Origin: a virus
Direction: 5' to 3' (one strand)
Length of the DNA stretch: 35,298 bases
Virus record (IMG/VR): IMGVR_UViG_3300010401_000061
Coordinates: 1-35,298 of that record
Under the pieces are notes generated by a model. It ran no database searches. It saw nothing but the letters and a program-made list of their open reading frames with translations, and was not told the origin of the DNA. Numbering within the stretch: position 1 is the stretch's first letter; every line of letters starts with the position of its first letter. Below, piece by piece: positions 20,366 to 28,953 of this stretch. The translations under genes and the position numbers were made by a program.

Positions 20366-22308
20366 TGCCGCAAAGAGCACTACTTGTTAAAAAGCTCCCG
20401 TTCTTTAGAGCTGGTATTTCTTATCGCTCTGGAGAAATAGGCGAGAAACTTGTTGATGCTAGTAATGTTCTTTTAATAAACGGAAAATACACAACAAGAT
20501 ATGGATTAAAAGTATTCAATTCTGTATCGTTTTCTACAAATCCTTTATCGCTTAGTTTTTATCTTAAGTACGATGGTTCTACTCGAAAGATTATTGCAAA
20601 GGTTGATACAACACTTCAGGCAGCTGGCGAAGATGGTGTTTTTTCAACGATTAAATCGGGATTATCCTCATCAACTGTTCATAATGCAGTGACAATGGCA
20701 GGCCGACATATCATCGCATGTGGCAGCGATGGTTTGTTTAGTTATAACGGGACAACATTTGCTGACCTTGGTGTAACACCTCCATCAGCCCCTACAACAG
20801 CTGTTTTAGCTGGCGGTTCTTTGTCTGACAAAACATATACGGTGGCTTTAACTTATGTTTCTTCGTCAACTGGATTTGAATCAAACATTGGGTCTGCAAG
20901 TAATGCAACAGCTACAAACTCAGGTGGCGGAAATTCTGCTTTAACAGTTGCTAGTATTCCAACGTCATCAAACGCTCTTGTTGATAAAATTAATGTGTAT
21001 CTAAAAAATACGTCCGATGCTGGAAATAACTTATTAGTAAAACAAATTGATAATGGCACGAGCACAACTACTATAACTGCAAATCCGTCTGCTAATGCGG
21101 CCGTCCCGCCAACTGGAAAAGACGCCCCCGTTGCCGGTGGCGCTAAATATCTTGCAATTTATAACGGTCAAATTGTATCTGCTGGGAACTCGTCATTTCA
21201 GAGTGATGTATTTTTCAGTAATGCTGATGAACCTGACGGCTGGTCAACAACAAATACATTGGTTCACGCTAAAGGTGACGGTCCTATCACCGGTTTAGCT
21301 GTGGGTAATTTTGATGCCCACGAAGTGACCCAATACTTAGTAATATTTAAGCGTCATAGTATTACACTTTATTTTCAGGATATCACTGGAGCTTCTAATG
21401 ATTCTGAAACATTTATTCCTGGAACTGGATGTGTATCGCACAAGTCGATTAGAATTAAAGACGGGAATATTTACTTTTTATCTGATTTTGGTTGGCGCGT
21501 AATTTCTCAAGGAAGACTTGTTAAAGATAACCTTGGTAAGGGCGATGTGGATGATATTTTTAATATTAACGGCTGGGTGTATGGTTTAAATAAGACCAAC
21601 ATTTCAAATGCGTTTTCTGTTTATTATTCTGAATTAGATTCATATATGTCATGGGTTGCAGAGGGCGCTAGCACCAACTTTGATAAGTGCTACAACTATG
21701 GAATTTCAAGTGGCCAGTTCATGCCTCTTTCTTTTGGAAGCTGCACTTGTGCTTGTACTGGTGAAGACACTAATGGAAATGAAGTTGTTTACATCGGAAA
21801 AGCTGATCAGAATATCTATTCCTATTCCATCAGAAATCCATTTTATGACGAAACCTCAACTGGATTTATACTAGATGTAAATCGACTTGATGTAGATAAG
21901 CTTCAAACGGCAGGAACTATTGCTATTCCAATTAACCTTGTTTTTAACTGGTTTCCAAATGAAAACTATGACGCAACATTCAATTTCAGGAATTTATTCT
22001 TAGAGGCAATCTCAGACACTTCAACGTCTCTTTCAACTATTAATTTGCAGGCCTTTGTTAACTTCTCACGCAGTACGCCATATGCTTATAGTTATAACTT
22101 TCAAGCTTCTGAAGGATTTCAACTAGATGTGTCAATGCTTGATGTGGGCGTTTTGGGTGATGATAGGTCCCGCTCACGAATCGTGAGTGATATCAATTTA
22201 ACTGGACGAAATATTCTTATCCAAATTCAACAAAGTGTCTTAGGGGCTCATTTCCAATTGCTCTCTTCTCAACTAAACTATAGTAGAAATGGGAATTTCA
22301 ATATATGA
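20365..22308 (+). CDS. Tail nozzle/stabilisation-type protein (647 aa)
   Basis: The N-terminus (FRAGISYRSGEIGEKLVDAS followed by NVLLINGKYTTRYGLKVF) is the beginning of podovirus nozzle or 'stabilisation' proteins. About residues 137-250 form an Ig/FN3-like insert (TYTVALTYVSSSTGFESNIG) very like that in the adaptor. The rest is beta-rich with blade-like segments (YLAIYNGQIVSAGNSSFQSD, GNIYFLSDFGWRVISQGRLV), and the C-terminal part has two GFxLDV-type copies. It closes the tail tube below the adaptor, where fibres attach. Confidence 0.75.
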   Translation: MPQRALLVKKLPFFRAGISYRSGEIGEKLVDASNVLLINGKYTTRYGLKVFNSVSFSTNPLSLSFYLKYDGSTRKIIAKVDTTLQAAGEDGVFSTIKSGLSSSTVHNAVTMAGRHIIACGSDGLFSYNGTTFADLGVTPPSAPTTAVLAGGSLSDKTYTVALTYVSSSTGFESNIGSASNATATNSGGGNSALTVASIPTSSNALVDKINVYLKNTSDAGNNLLVKQIDNGTSTTTITANPSANAAVPPTGKDAPVAGGAKYLAIYNGQIVSAGNSSFQSDVFFSNADEPDGWSTTNTLVHAKGDGPITGLAVGNFDAHEVTQYLVIFKRHSITLYFQDITGASNDSETFIPGTGCVSHKSIRIKDGNIYFLSDFGWRVISQGRLVKDNLGKGDVDDIFNINGWVYGLNKTNISNAFSVYYSELDSYMSWVAEGASTNFDKCYNYGISSGQFMPLSFGSCTCACTGEDTNGNEVVYIGKADQNIYSYSIRNPFYDETSTGFILDVNRLDVDKLQTAGTIAIPINLVFNWFPNENYDATFNFRNLFLEAISDTSTSLSTINLQAFVNFSRSTPYAYSYNFQASEGFQLDVSMLDVGVLGDDRSRSRIVSDINLTGRNILIQIQQSVLGAHFQLLSSQLNYSRNGNFNI

Positions 22309-22316
22309 GGACAAAA

Positions 22317-23348
22317 ATGAAATTTATTAAACTAATGATCATCCTTTCAGCTTTTGTGTTTGTGAATCGTGCAAATGCAGGAACCTGTACTTCTATTACA
22401 AGATCAAATGCTGCAGCAAACTCAATTCTAACTTCGACTCAATACAACAATGATTTAAATACTGTTTACAACTTTACAAATGCCTATGATGGCGGATGCA
22501 TTTCTTCAGGAACGGTTGAGTCTGATTCGTTGAATACAACTCAATTTGCAGTTGTGCTAAATGGAATTAAAGAAGGCTGTACATTAACAAATACGGATTC
22601 AAATACAATTTCTGTTGATCGGTGCATGATTTCGGTGAATGGAAACTTTGTAAGAACAGTTGTTGCTACAACCGTGACCTGGGGATGTACATCGTGTTCT
22701 TCTGAAGCATCCTCTACTGAGTATTATGTTTATGCAAAAGCTGCCTCAACAGGCGCAACGCTTTCTCTTCTTATTTCAACGACAGCCCCAAACGGTGATG
22801 GTTACGATGCGAGTTCAAACAAAGCTCTCGGTAGATTTTTTAACGATGGATCATCAAATATCATGGCCGTTGAAAACTGGGTAAGCGGTCGTTTTGGAAC
22901 ACCACGAAGTTTAGTTAGAGTTCATACTGCAGACACGTATCCAGGAACCGTTGAAACAAAAATTCCGCGCTTTACGACAATTGTAAAAAACGTTGGTCCT
23001 GATATTACATATAGTGCCGGGAGCTCAAGCCAAGGAGCTCGTTTTACCGTTAATAGTGACGGCATCTATGCAATTACTTTTTGTTGGAGTTCAGCAACAA
23101 GTGCGGGGCTCACAATGGCAATTACATTAAATGACACAGACTTAACTTCAGCCGTTTCCAGCGTAACTGCTGCAAATAGATTAGCCTATAGCTTTTCTCC
23201 TGCTGTTTCTGGAGATGGAAGTGCGCCGTGTCCAAGCTGGACAGGACCTCTTTCTTCAGGAGACATCATCCGACCACACACTGGAGGCGAAGTTCCAGGA
23301 ACTGCGGCCAATGGAACAGTGTTTTCAATAGCGAAAGTGAGCCCGTGA
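22317..23348 (+). CDS. Tail-fibre/spike-like protein with a Sec signal peptide
   Basis: The ATG at 22317 has GAGG 6 nt upstream; the earlier ATG at 22305 is less well placed. Residues 1-22 (MKFIKLMIILSAFVFVNRAN followed by AG) form a signal peptide. The following SITRSNAAANSILTSTQYNN and DLNTVYNFTNAYDGGCISSG are the same pattern as the N-termini of many tail-attached phage fibres, which normally lack signals. Eight or so cysteines occur, in pairs (CTSCSS, and FCW/PC near the end), fitting oxidation. It lies after the nozzle gene. If exported, it would act outside the cytoplasm; see findings. Confidence 0.65.
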   Translation: MKFIKLMIILSAFVFVNRANAGTCTSITRSNAAANSILTSTQYNNDLNTVYNFTNAYDGGCISSGTVESDSLNTTQFAVVLNGIKEGCTLTNTDSNTISVDRCMISVNGNFVRTVVATTVTWGCTSCSSEASSTEYYVYAKAASTGATLSLLISTTAPNGDGYDASSNKALGRFFNDGSSNIMAVENWVSGRFGTPRSLVRVHTADTYPGTVETKIPRFTTIVKNVGPDITYSAGSSSQGARFTVNSDGIYAITFCWSSATSAGLTMAITLNDTDLTSAVSSVTAANRLAYSFSPAVSGDGSAPCPSWTGPLSSGDIIRPHTGGEVPGTAANGTVFSIAKVSP

Positions 23349-23791
23349 CAATTTCTCTTTCATTTCTTGATGGCCACGAATTTTATAAAGACGAAAAATG
23401 TATTTCTATGTGGTTTGATTATGTAAATGAAATTTTTGATAATTACAAAGACAAAGACTGTGAAGATTTTCTAAATAGTAACAAAGCCTTCTTAGTGAAT
23501 GACGATAAAGAAACAATTGGCTTTGGTATTTATCATAATGAAGAGAATAAGACTGAGAACATTCGTGCAATGATTTTATTGGAATTTTATACAAAACCAG
23601 AATTTCGTTCTATTAAACGATTTTTAGAAACATCAAAAGTTATTAAAAAATTATTATCAGGAAGACATTTCAATAGATGGTATTGTGGTGTTGCAACCTC
23701 TCAAAAAAGAAAAATTAATGCCTACACATATTTAGGATTTGTTCCTTTTAAAGAAATAAAGGAATTTACTATTATGGAAATGGAAATTTAA
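23345..23791 (+). CDS. GNAT-like acetyltransferase fold protein
   Basis: The GTG at 23345 overlaps the previous stop (GTGA), giving 148 residues beginning TISLSFLDGHEFYK. The pattern KAFLVNDDKETIGFGIYHNE (beta4-like), AMILLEFYTKPEFRSIKRFL (acceptor/cofactor region), WYCGVATSQKRKINAYTYLG and FVPFKEIKEF is that of GNAT proteins. The cofactor loop (R/Q-x-x-G-x-G/A) is poorly conserved, so enzymatic activity is uncertain. Related proteins near the tail/internal-virion genes of podoviruses are usually of unknown function and may be structural. Confidence 0.55.
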   Translation: MTISLSFLDGHEFYKDEKCISMWFDYVNEIFDNYKDKDCEDFLNSNKAFLVNDDKETIGFGIYHNEENKTENIRAMILLEFYTKPEFRSIKRFLETSKVIKKLLSGRHFNRWYCGVATSQKRKINAYTYLGFVPFKEIKEFTIMEMEI

Positions 23792-23792
23792 T

Positions 23793-24518
23793 ATGGGAAT
23801 GGGAAAAGCTCTTATACCGATGGCCGAATGGACGACTAGCAAAGGTCGTTCAATGATGCTTGGAAAAGGTGCTGAGGCGCCGCAGTATGTTGATCCAGAG
23901 ATTGCTCAAATCAATCAAGAGAATGCTGTTAATAGTGCCAAAGTAGCAAGGTCTTTGTTGGGCGATGTTACTACGCAATTAGGAACTGTAAAAAATCAAT
24001 TTAATGATTTACAGAGTCAAAGTCCTGAGCAACTAGCAAATGCTGAAATTGAAAGAAATCGTAGGGCGCTAAGCCTTGGTCAAGACCAAATGGAAAATAA
24101 GATTAATATGGGTGTTGCTAAGCGCGGCCTTGGAGACAGTGCGGCAGGATTATTTGCAAGCCTCAATAATCAAAATAATTATCAGAACAAGCTTAATGAT
24201 CTAGAATCGAGTCGTTTTGGATTACAGCGCTCTATTTTTGGTCAAAATATAGGATTACAGAATGCCCTTATTAGTCAACAAGGAGCTTTAGCTGGCCAAA
24301 TACAAATGCCTGGTACTCAATATATGACTGGCGGTTCAGAAGCTAAAAAAGGAATTCTTCCTGGTGTTCTTTCCGCCGTAGGTGGAATTTTTGGTGGAAT
24401 GTTTGGTGGCCCAGCCGGAGCAGCTGGTGGATCTGCTGCAGGAGGCGCTATCGGCGGCGGGATATCTCAAGGCTTCCAAAAACAAGGCAAAAGCCTCGGT
24501 GGCTACGGGACTTATTAG
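23793..24518 (+). CDS. Internal virion (ejection) protein A
   Basis: 241 residues: a Gln/Asn/Ala-rich helical part (LANAEIERNRRALSLGQDQM) and a C-terminal Gly/Ala zipper (GVLSAVGGIFGGMFGGPAGA and on). Such proteins are injected with the DNA and insert into the host envelope. It precedes two other ejection-type genes. Weak ribosome-binding site (GGAAAT). Confidence 0.65.
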   Translation: MGMGKALIPMAEWTTSKGRSMMLGKGAEAPQYVDPEIAQINQENAVNSAKVARSLLGDVTTQLGTVKNQFNDLQSQSPEQLANAEIERNRRALSLGQDQMENKINMGVAKRGLGDSAAGLFASLNNQNNYQNKLNDLESSRFGLQRSIFGQNIGLQNALISQQGALAGQIQMPGTQYMTGGSEAKKGILPGVLSAVGGIFGGMFGGPAGAAGGSAAGGAIGGGISQGFQKQGKSLGGYGTY

Positions 24519-24527
24519 GAGTTAAAG

Positions 24528-25649
24528 ATGACTTATGTAGATATTGGTGCACAGGCAGCCCGTCAGAAAGCGCTTCTGCCTGCAGCAGGTTCAGACCCTC
24601 AAAGTCAGTTTGCGACAGGCATCGAAAAAGCTGTCAACACTGGCGTTAATGTTTACATGCAAAGAAAACAACAGCAGGCAAATCAAGATTATTTAAAACA
24701 AAAAGAAGACAGACAGAATGCTGTTGCTCTAACTGAAAAAGGCTTTATGCCTGCTACTCAAGATGAGGTTCAGTCTATTGTTCCGCAAGATGATGGGACA
24801 GGAAACGTTGTTGTTCCTGCTAATGCTGCCAACATCTTTCAAATTCCTGGAAGTCCTGGTTTAGGTTATTGGAAGGCTCCTCAACCCAGTGAAAAAGAAC
24901 AAGCAGATGTAAATTTAAAGAATGCTCAGGCTACTTTTTATAAACAAAAGCAACCTCAGGGAGAGACTACTCCATATCAACAAAGGCGCCTTGATCTTCA
25001 AGATAAAAAATACATTGGCAGTACTATAATGAAAGCTCAAACAGAGCCTTTGGCACAAAAGATTGATCAAGGTATTTTTGCTGCAGACAAAGGTATTGGC
25101 ATTGCGAATAATAAAGACATCCAATTCACACCTCAAATAGCAACAGACATGGAAAACGATGTAACTTCTATGTTGTCTGCGGCACGAGGAACAAATGCTC
25201 TTGCTGATCGTGAAAAACAAGAACTTGATTCTTATCAGCGTCAGTTTACTCAATTGATGCAAAAAGTTCGAAATAAACCACAAGAATGGCAAGCTCCAGA
25301 ATACAAAGCGCAGCTTGTAAAAGTGTTTACTGATTTAAAATCATCGTCTCAGAAAGCACGAATTGCTCGTTTTGATAAAATTACTAGTCATTTGAAACGT
25401 CAGTATCAAGGCAATCAGGATGCACTTGATACAATTCAGGCTGGAAGAGATAGCCTCGGCTCTACTGAGCCTTCTCAGGAAACTGCTCCTCCTGTTGCTG
25501 GCGCTTCTAGCCAACCAGTCCCAACATCATCCGGAGTTACTATTAATCCTTCTGCTGCTGAAGGCGGATTTAATCCAGGAATGAGTAGATCACAGGCCGC
25601 GCAAGAAATTTTAAAGCAAAGAGGAATTCAGTTAAATGGCCCACGATGA
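24528..25649 (+). CDS. Internal virion (ejection) protein B
   Basis: 373 residues with AGGAG 7 nt before the ATG. It is Gln/Lys/Ala-rich with long helices (NVYMQRKQQQANQDYLKQKE, QELDSYQRQFTQLMQKVRNK) and a Pro/Ser-rich C-terminus with QAAQEILKQRGIQLNG. No catalytic motif is visible. Composition and position fit a soluble ejection protein that forms part of the trans-envelope channel. Confidence 0.6.
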   Translation: MTYVDIGAQAARQKALLPAAGSDPQSQFATGIEKAVNTGVNVYMQRKQQQANQDYLKQKEDRQNAVALTEKGFMPATQDEVQSIVPQDDGTGNVVVPANAANIFQIPGSPGLGYWKAPQPSEKEQADVNLKNAQATFYKQKQPQGETTPYQQRRLDLQDKKYIGSTIMKAQTEPLAQKIDQGIFAADKGIGIANNKDIQFTPQIATDMENDVTSMLSAARGTNALADREKQELDSYQRQFTQLMQKVRNKPQEWQAPEYKAQLVKVFTDLKSSSQKARIARFDKITSHLKRQYQGNQDALDTIQAGRDSLGSTEPSQETAPPVAGASSQPVPTSSGVTINPSAAEGGFNPGMSRSQAAQEILKQRGIQLNGPR

Positions 25650-26388
25650 TTTAAGTTCATTAAGCAATGATGAGCTTATGAAAATTGCGCAGCAGCCTGA
25701 AGATCATTCGGATTTACATTCTATGAGCAATGAAGACTTAATGAAAGTTGCTAAGCCCATGTCTCAAGACGAAGTTAATCAATATTTTGGACCTTCATCG
25801 TCGCCATATGCTGTTGGAAATCAGTTTGTAAGAAAAGTTTTATCTGGAGCTACTTATGGCGCTTCAGATCCATTTGTTCAAGCGCTAATTACAAAACAAG
25901 ATCCAGAAAAAATGGCAGAAGATGTTAAACAGGTTAAGGTTTTTGAACAAACATCTCCTGAATTAGCAACCGCTGGAACGGTTACTGGTGCTTTTATTCC
26001 AGGAAGTGGTCCAAGCATGGTTGCTGAAGGTCTTTCGGCTGGTGCAACCGCTGCGGGTAAATATGTCTCAGGCGCTCTTTCAGAAAATGCCGCTAATTTT
26101 GCTGGAAAGCTTGCTTCTGAAGGAGCTAAAGCGGCACCATTTCTTTCTGCTGGAGTTGGTTTTGCTTCTGGGAATGGCTTAGAAGATCGTTTAACAAGAG
26201 CAGCAAAAGGCTTGGCCTTTTCTATGGGATTAAAGGCTGCAGGAAATTATGCTCCTATGATAATGGAAAATGTTCCTAAAATTATAGAAAACATTCCATA
26301 TTCTGGTGTTTCAAAAGCAGTTATTCCTGCTGTTTCTGGGATTGCTACAAACGAAATTGAAAAACGAAGAAAGGCAGTCGGACAATGA
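25636..26388 (+). CDS. Internal virion (ejection) protein C with repeat N-terminus
   Basis: 250 residues overlapping the previous gene by 14 bp. The N-terminus has two copies of a short motif, LSNDELMKIA and MSNEDLMKVA, that I recognise from many ejection proteins. The rest is Ala/Gly-rich amphipathic helix (GLSAGATAAGKYVSGALSEN; FLSAGVGFASGNG), fitting membrane insertion. The third and last of the ejection group; it is coupled by ATGA to the next gene. Confidence 0.65.
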   Translation: MAHDDLSSLSNDELMKIAQQPEDHSDLHSMSNEDLMKVAKPMSQDEVNQYFGPSSSPYAVGNQFVRKVLSGATYGASDPFVQALITKQDPEKMAEDVKQVKVFEQTSPELATAGTVTGAFIPGSGPSMVAEGLSAGATAAGKYVSGALSENAANFAGKLASEGAKAAPFLSAGVGFASGNGLEDRLTRAAKGLAFSMGLKAAGNYAPMIMENVPKIIENIPYSGVSKAVIPAVSGIATNEIEKRRKAVGQ

Positions 26389-26561
26389 GTGGTTTTGATG
26401 ATCCAGAATATATGAAAAGAGTACGAGAAGAGGTTTCTGATTATTTTGGAGGCAATCAACAGTCTTCAGAAGACGAAGGTCTTTCTCCACAAGAACGAAA
26501 AAAGAAACGTGATATACAATTTATGCAAGGATTGCGTCGTCAAGCAGTAGAAGGGAATTAA
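26385..26561 (+). CDS. Small acidic protein (58 aa)
   Basis: The frame ATG 26385 to TAA 26559-26561 encodes MSGFDDPEYMKRVREEVSDY and a charged tail. It overlaps the ejection protein by ATGA and ends one base before the next ATG. Possibly a helper of ejection or tail proteins; the function is unknown. Confidence 0.5.
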   Translation: MSGFDDPEYMKRVREEVSDYFGGNQQSSEDEGLSPQERKKKRDIQFMQGLRRQAVEGN

Positions 26562-26562
26562 C

Positions 26563-26916
26563 ATGACTGTTTTTATTCAAAACTTTAGACAAGTTCAGTT
26601 TGATAATGGAGAAGCGTTTCAGGGCGCTGTATGTCCAGCCGCTCCTTCTGTCACTTACAACACAGGATCGATCAGTGCTTCTACTGATCCATTTACGAGT
26701 AAAACTAATAAGTATGCTGAAAGTAAAATTGTAAGAATTATTGGAACAGCAGCAGGACATGTAAAATTTGATGGTCCTTCTACAACGGCCACAACAAATG
26801 ATTATTACATTGCTGCAAATGTTGAATACTTTTTTGTGATTGCTGTGGGAGCAGAATACATGCGCGTTATTCCAACAACGGGCTCTGCAACTTATTACGT
26901 CACTGAGATTTACTAA
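26563..26916 (+). CDS. Beta-rich structural protein (117 aa)
   Basis: The product begins MTVFIQNFRQVQFDNGEAFQ and continues with alternating strands (ESKIVRIIGTAAGHVKFDGP; YFFVIAVGAEYMRVIPTTGS), like small phage decoration or tail-tip domains. AAGGGA lies before the ATG. It overlaps the next gene at TAATG. Confidence 0.55.
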   Translation: MTVFIQNFRQVQFDNGEAFQGAVCPAAPSVTYNTGSISASTDPFTSKTNKYAESKIVRIIGTAAGHVKFDGPSTTATTNDYYIAANVEYFFVIAVGAEYMRVIPTTGSATYYVTEIY

Positions 26917-27236
26917 TGACTAATTTTATTCGTGGATTTTATGTAACAGACATGGGGATTATTCAGCATAAATGGATTAACCCTGACCATATTAAAGACA
27001 TGGAGCCTCCTACTGCTATTGTTGTTTATGACAGCAAAGGAAATTCTGAAACTCGTTTTCCATCCGTTTGTAAGATACGATCAGATAATGAGTTTGTAGG
27101 CTATGTCGATGTTTCAAAACCTATTGAGAAAAAGTCTTTAGAAGATTTTGTAACTCCTATTGTAGAGCCAAAGAATGAAGTTCGAAGAGGAAGGCCGCCA
27201 AAGAATGTCCACGTCGGACAGCACGGTTACCGTTAA
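26916..27236 (+). CDS. Hypothetical protein with C-terminal AT-hook-like motif (106 aa)
   Basis: The N-terminal 85 residues look like a mixed alpha/beta domain (FIRGFYVTDMGIIQHKWINP), after which EVRRGRPPKNVH contains the core RGRPP of an AT-hook, a minor-groove binding element. It could bind phage or host DNA, or be a virion DNA-binding protein, but a single hook does not prove it. It overlaps the next gene by 32 bp in another frame. Confidence 0.5.
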   Translation: MTNFIRGFYVTDMGIIQHKWINPDHIKDMEPPTAIVVYDSKGNSETRFPSVCKIRSDNEFVGYVDVSKPIEKKSLEDFVTPIVEPKNEVRRGRPPKNVHVGQHGYR

Positions 27237-27462
27237 GGGCTCATATATCAACTTTCTTCAGCTTGCGATAGCTGGAGCTGTTGGTGTGGGTTCGTTCTTA
27301 GCTTATTCAGAGTCGAAGTACGCCTCAAGAGAGATGCTTACAATAGAAGTTGAGCAACGAAAATCAGACATTAGAGACATCAAAGATCTCATTAACATTC
27401 AGAACAAGAAACTTGATAGAATTTATGAAATAATCGTTATGGAGGAAAAACATGGAAAGTAA
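27205..27462 (+). CDS. Membrane-anchored coiled-coil protein, lysis-module candidate
   Basis: I place the start at 27205 (MSTSDSTVTVKGSYINFLQL), since the ATG at 27175 adds only residues from the overlap. A membrane segment (INFLQLAIAGAVGVGSFLAY) is followed by a coiled coil (EMLTIEVEQRKSDIRDIKDL), the layout of XhlA-like proteins or inner-membrane spanins. It directly precedes the holin-like gene (11-bp overlap), so a lysis role is likely. Confidence 0.55.
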   Translation: MSTSDSTVTVKGSYINFLQLAIAGAVGVGSFLAYSESKYASREMLTIEVEQRKSDIRDIKDLINIQNKKLDRIYEIIVMEEKHGK

Positions 27463-27634
27463 ACCAGTATATCTAAGTAAAACTGTTTGGATTAATTTAG
27501 TGATGGCAGTTTCTGTATTTGTTCCTATTGTGAATTCTTATTTGGTGGCTCATCCAGAATCTTTTGTTGTTGTTTTTACTGTTGTGAATGTGATCTTAAG
27601 GCTTGTTTCTCATGGAAAGCTTGAGCTTTCATAA
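27452..27634 (+). CDS. Holin-like small membrane protein (60 aa)
   Basis: GGAGG lies 5 nt before the ATG. The sequence (SKTVWINLVMAVSVFVPIVN, FVVVFTVVNVILRLVSHG) resembles a small two-segment phage protein found near endolysins and often annotated as a holin. The two hydrophobic stretches (residues 11-32 and 38-53) fit a hairpin of membrane helices. It stands three genes before the transglycosylase. Holin function is inferred. Confidence 0.6.
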   Translation: MESKPVYLSKTVWINLVMAVSVFVPIVNSYLVAHPESFVVVFTVVNVILRLVSHGKLELS

Positions 27635-27816
27635 TGCCTTCTTGGTTAGCATTTTTACAACCCATTCTTGATGCAATAAAGCCCGTGTTTGAATTTCTAA
27701 ATAAGTTGTTTGCTAAAAAACCTGCTGAGCAATCAAGTGAAGAAGTTCAAAAGAAACGAAATGACGAGTTAAATAAGGAAATTGAAGATGCGAAAAACCG
27801 CCATAAGCCTAATTAG
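27634..27816 (+). CDS. Small hydrophobic/helical protein (60 aa)
   Basis: The N-terminal part (PSWLAFLQPILDAIKPVFEF) is an amphipathic or weakly membrane-associated helix and the C-terminal part is a charged helix (SSEEVQKKRNDELNKEIEDA). It overlaps the holin-like gene at TAATG and the next gene by 29 bp. A possible lysis accessory or inner-membrane spanin piece. Confidence 0.5.
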   Translation: MPSWLAFLQPILDAIKPVFEFLNKLFAKKPAEQSSEEVQKKRNDELNKEIEDAKNRHKPN

Positions 27817-28051
27817 CGTTTTAATGTTTTCTTGTTGTGATGCTCCTCAAAGGCCGTGGGATAAAGATATCTATTATCTAGATTACAAAGATCAATATTG
27901 CAGCAATTTGAAAGATCGCTCTGGGCGAAGTGATATAAAGCTTTCTGATTGTGATGGATTCTTATGTGAGTCCATTCAAACGTATCAAACAATTGATAAT
28001 GCTTTAACTGCATGCCAAGAAGCGCTCAAACAGTGTCAGGGCAGTCATTGA
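27788..28051 (+). CDS. Lipoprotein-like exported protein, possible outer spanin
   Basis: The ATG at 27788 gives MRKTAISLISVLMFSCCDAP, a signal ending in FSC; the lipobox is imperfect (Met-Phe-Ser-Cys). The mature part (about 70 residues) has five more cysteines (YCSNL, DCDG, FLCES, ACQEAL, QCQG). The frame overlaps both the upstream gene and the transglycosylase (40 bp), like nested Rz/Rz1-type lysis genes. A spanin role is plausible but is not proved by sequence, because Pro content is low. Confidence 0.5.
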   Translation: MRKTAISLISVLMFSCCDAPQRPWDKDIYYLDYKDQYCSNLKDRSGRSDIKLSDCDGFLCESIQTYQTIDNALTACQEALKQCQGSH

Positions 28052-28536
28052 GCATTCCTGATTGGCTGTTGCTTCTGCCTTGGGACACAATCACGCAAGT
28101 TTCTAATGATTACAAATTAGACAGAAAATTCATTGGCGCTGTTTGCTATCATGAGAGTCTTGGAATTCCATCAATGACCCGCTTTGAATCTACTTATCGA
28201 TATCTCTATTTTCCTGAAAGATATGCTGAAGCCTTGTTTATCACGGAGGCGACGGAAACGAATGCACAAAAAACAAGCTACGGATTGTGCCAAATTATGG
28301 GGGCTGTTGCTCGTGAATTGGGATACGCAGATCATTTGTCCCGGCTGTCAGAACCACGGCTTGGACTTGATTTCGGTTGCAGAAAGATGGCTGAGCTTAA
28401 ACAAAAGTATGGTGGCGAATTGTCAGAAATGGCCGCAGCTTATAATTCTGGAAACGTTTTACGACTAACCTCAGGAATGTACTTCAATCAAAAATACGTC
28501 GATGCGGTCATGGGCTTATATAGAGAACTAATTTAA
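28012..28536 (+). CDS. Lytic transglycosylase-type endolysin
   Basis: 174 residues. Catalytic Glu48 is in AVCYHESLG, and the SLT signatures SYGLCQIMGAVARELGY (89-105) and AAAYNSGN (141-148) follow at the usual spacing. The enzyme cuts the glycan strand of peptidoglycan to give 1,6-anhydro products. No signal peptide is visible, so a holin would be needed for it to reach the wall. It lies at the end of the late block after the holin-like and lipoprotein genes. The start at 28012 lies in the upstream gene; GTG at 28036 is an alternative. Confidence 0.85.
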   Translation: MPRSAQTVSGQSLSIPDWLLLLPWDTITQVSNDYKLDRKFIGAVCYHESLGIPSMTRFESTYRYLYFPERYAEALFITEATETNAQKTSYGLCQIMGAVARELGYADHLSRLSEPRLGLDFGCRKMAELKQKYGGELSEMAAAYNSGNVLRLTSGMYFNQKYVDAVMGLYRELI

Positions 28537-28907
28537 AACGGAATGACGTTACTGCACGCTGTTGCCATAATTAACTTAAGCGCATCTACTCCAACGCCTT
28601 GGCCACTACATTGCCATTTTGAAGGAACGCCGTGAGAAAGAACAAGATCAACCGCAGAATTCACAACCGTATTACAAATGAGCCCATGAATTTGCGCGGT
28701 CCCTGTTGCAGGAGCTTGGCCCTGACACACCGGAATTTTAGCAAACATGGCGGCGACATCGGCATGAACACTAGCTGGAGACGCACAGTTAAGTGTGCTC
28801 GAAAGAACTTGAGAGAGTGTGTCGACAGCTTTTCCTTCTAAAGAACATGTTGACGTTGATGTGCATGCAGAAAATAAAACAAGTGCTGAGATGATAAATT
28901 TATTCAT
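28533..28907 (-). CDS. Cysteine-rich lipoprotein on the opposite strand
   Basis: The ATG at 28907 has GGAGG 5 nt upstream (better than the ATG at 28919). The N-terminus MNKFIISALVLFSACTSTST has a clear lipobox (F-S-A-C), with Thr/Ser at +2, so outer-membrane sorting is likely. The mature 110 residues hold seven cysteines or so in a predicted small helical fold. The gene is opposed to the lysis genes and shares 4 bp with the endolysin end. Lipoproteins at such places in phages often exclude superinfecting phage; that is an inference here. Confidence 0.6.
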   Translation of the reverse strand: MNKFIISALVLFSACTSTSTCSLEGKAVDTLSQVLSSTLNCASPASVHADVAAMFAKIPVCQGQAPATGTAQIHGLICNTVVNSAVDLVLSHGVPSKWQCSGQGVGVDALKLIMATACSNVIPF

Positions 28908-28953
28908 TTTTTCCTCCAATGATTTCTCAATCTAAGCATGACACTTTTCATTG

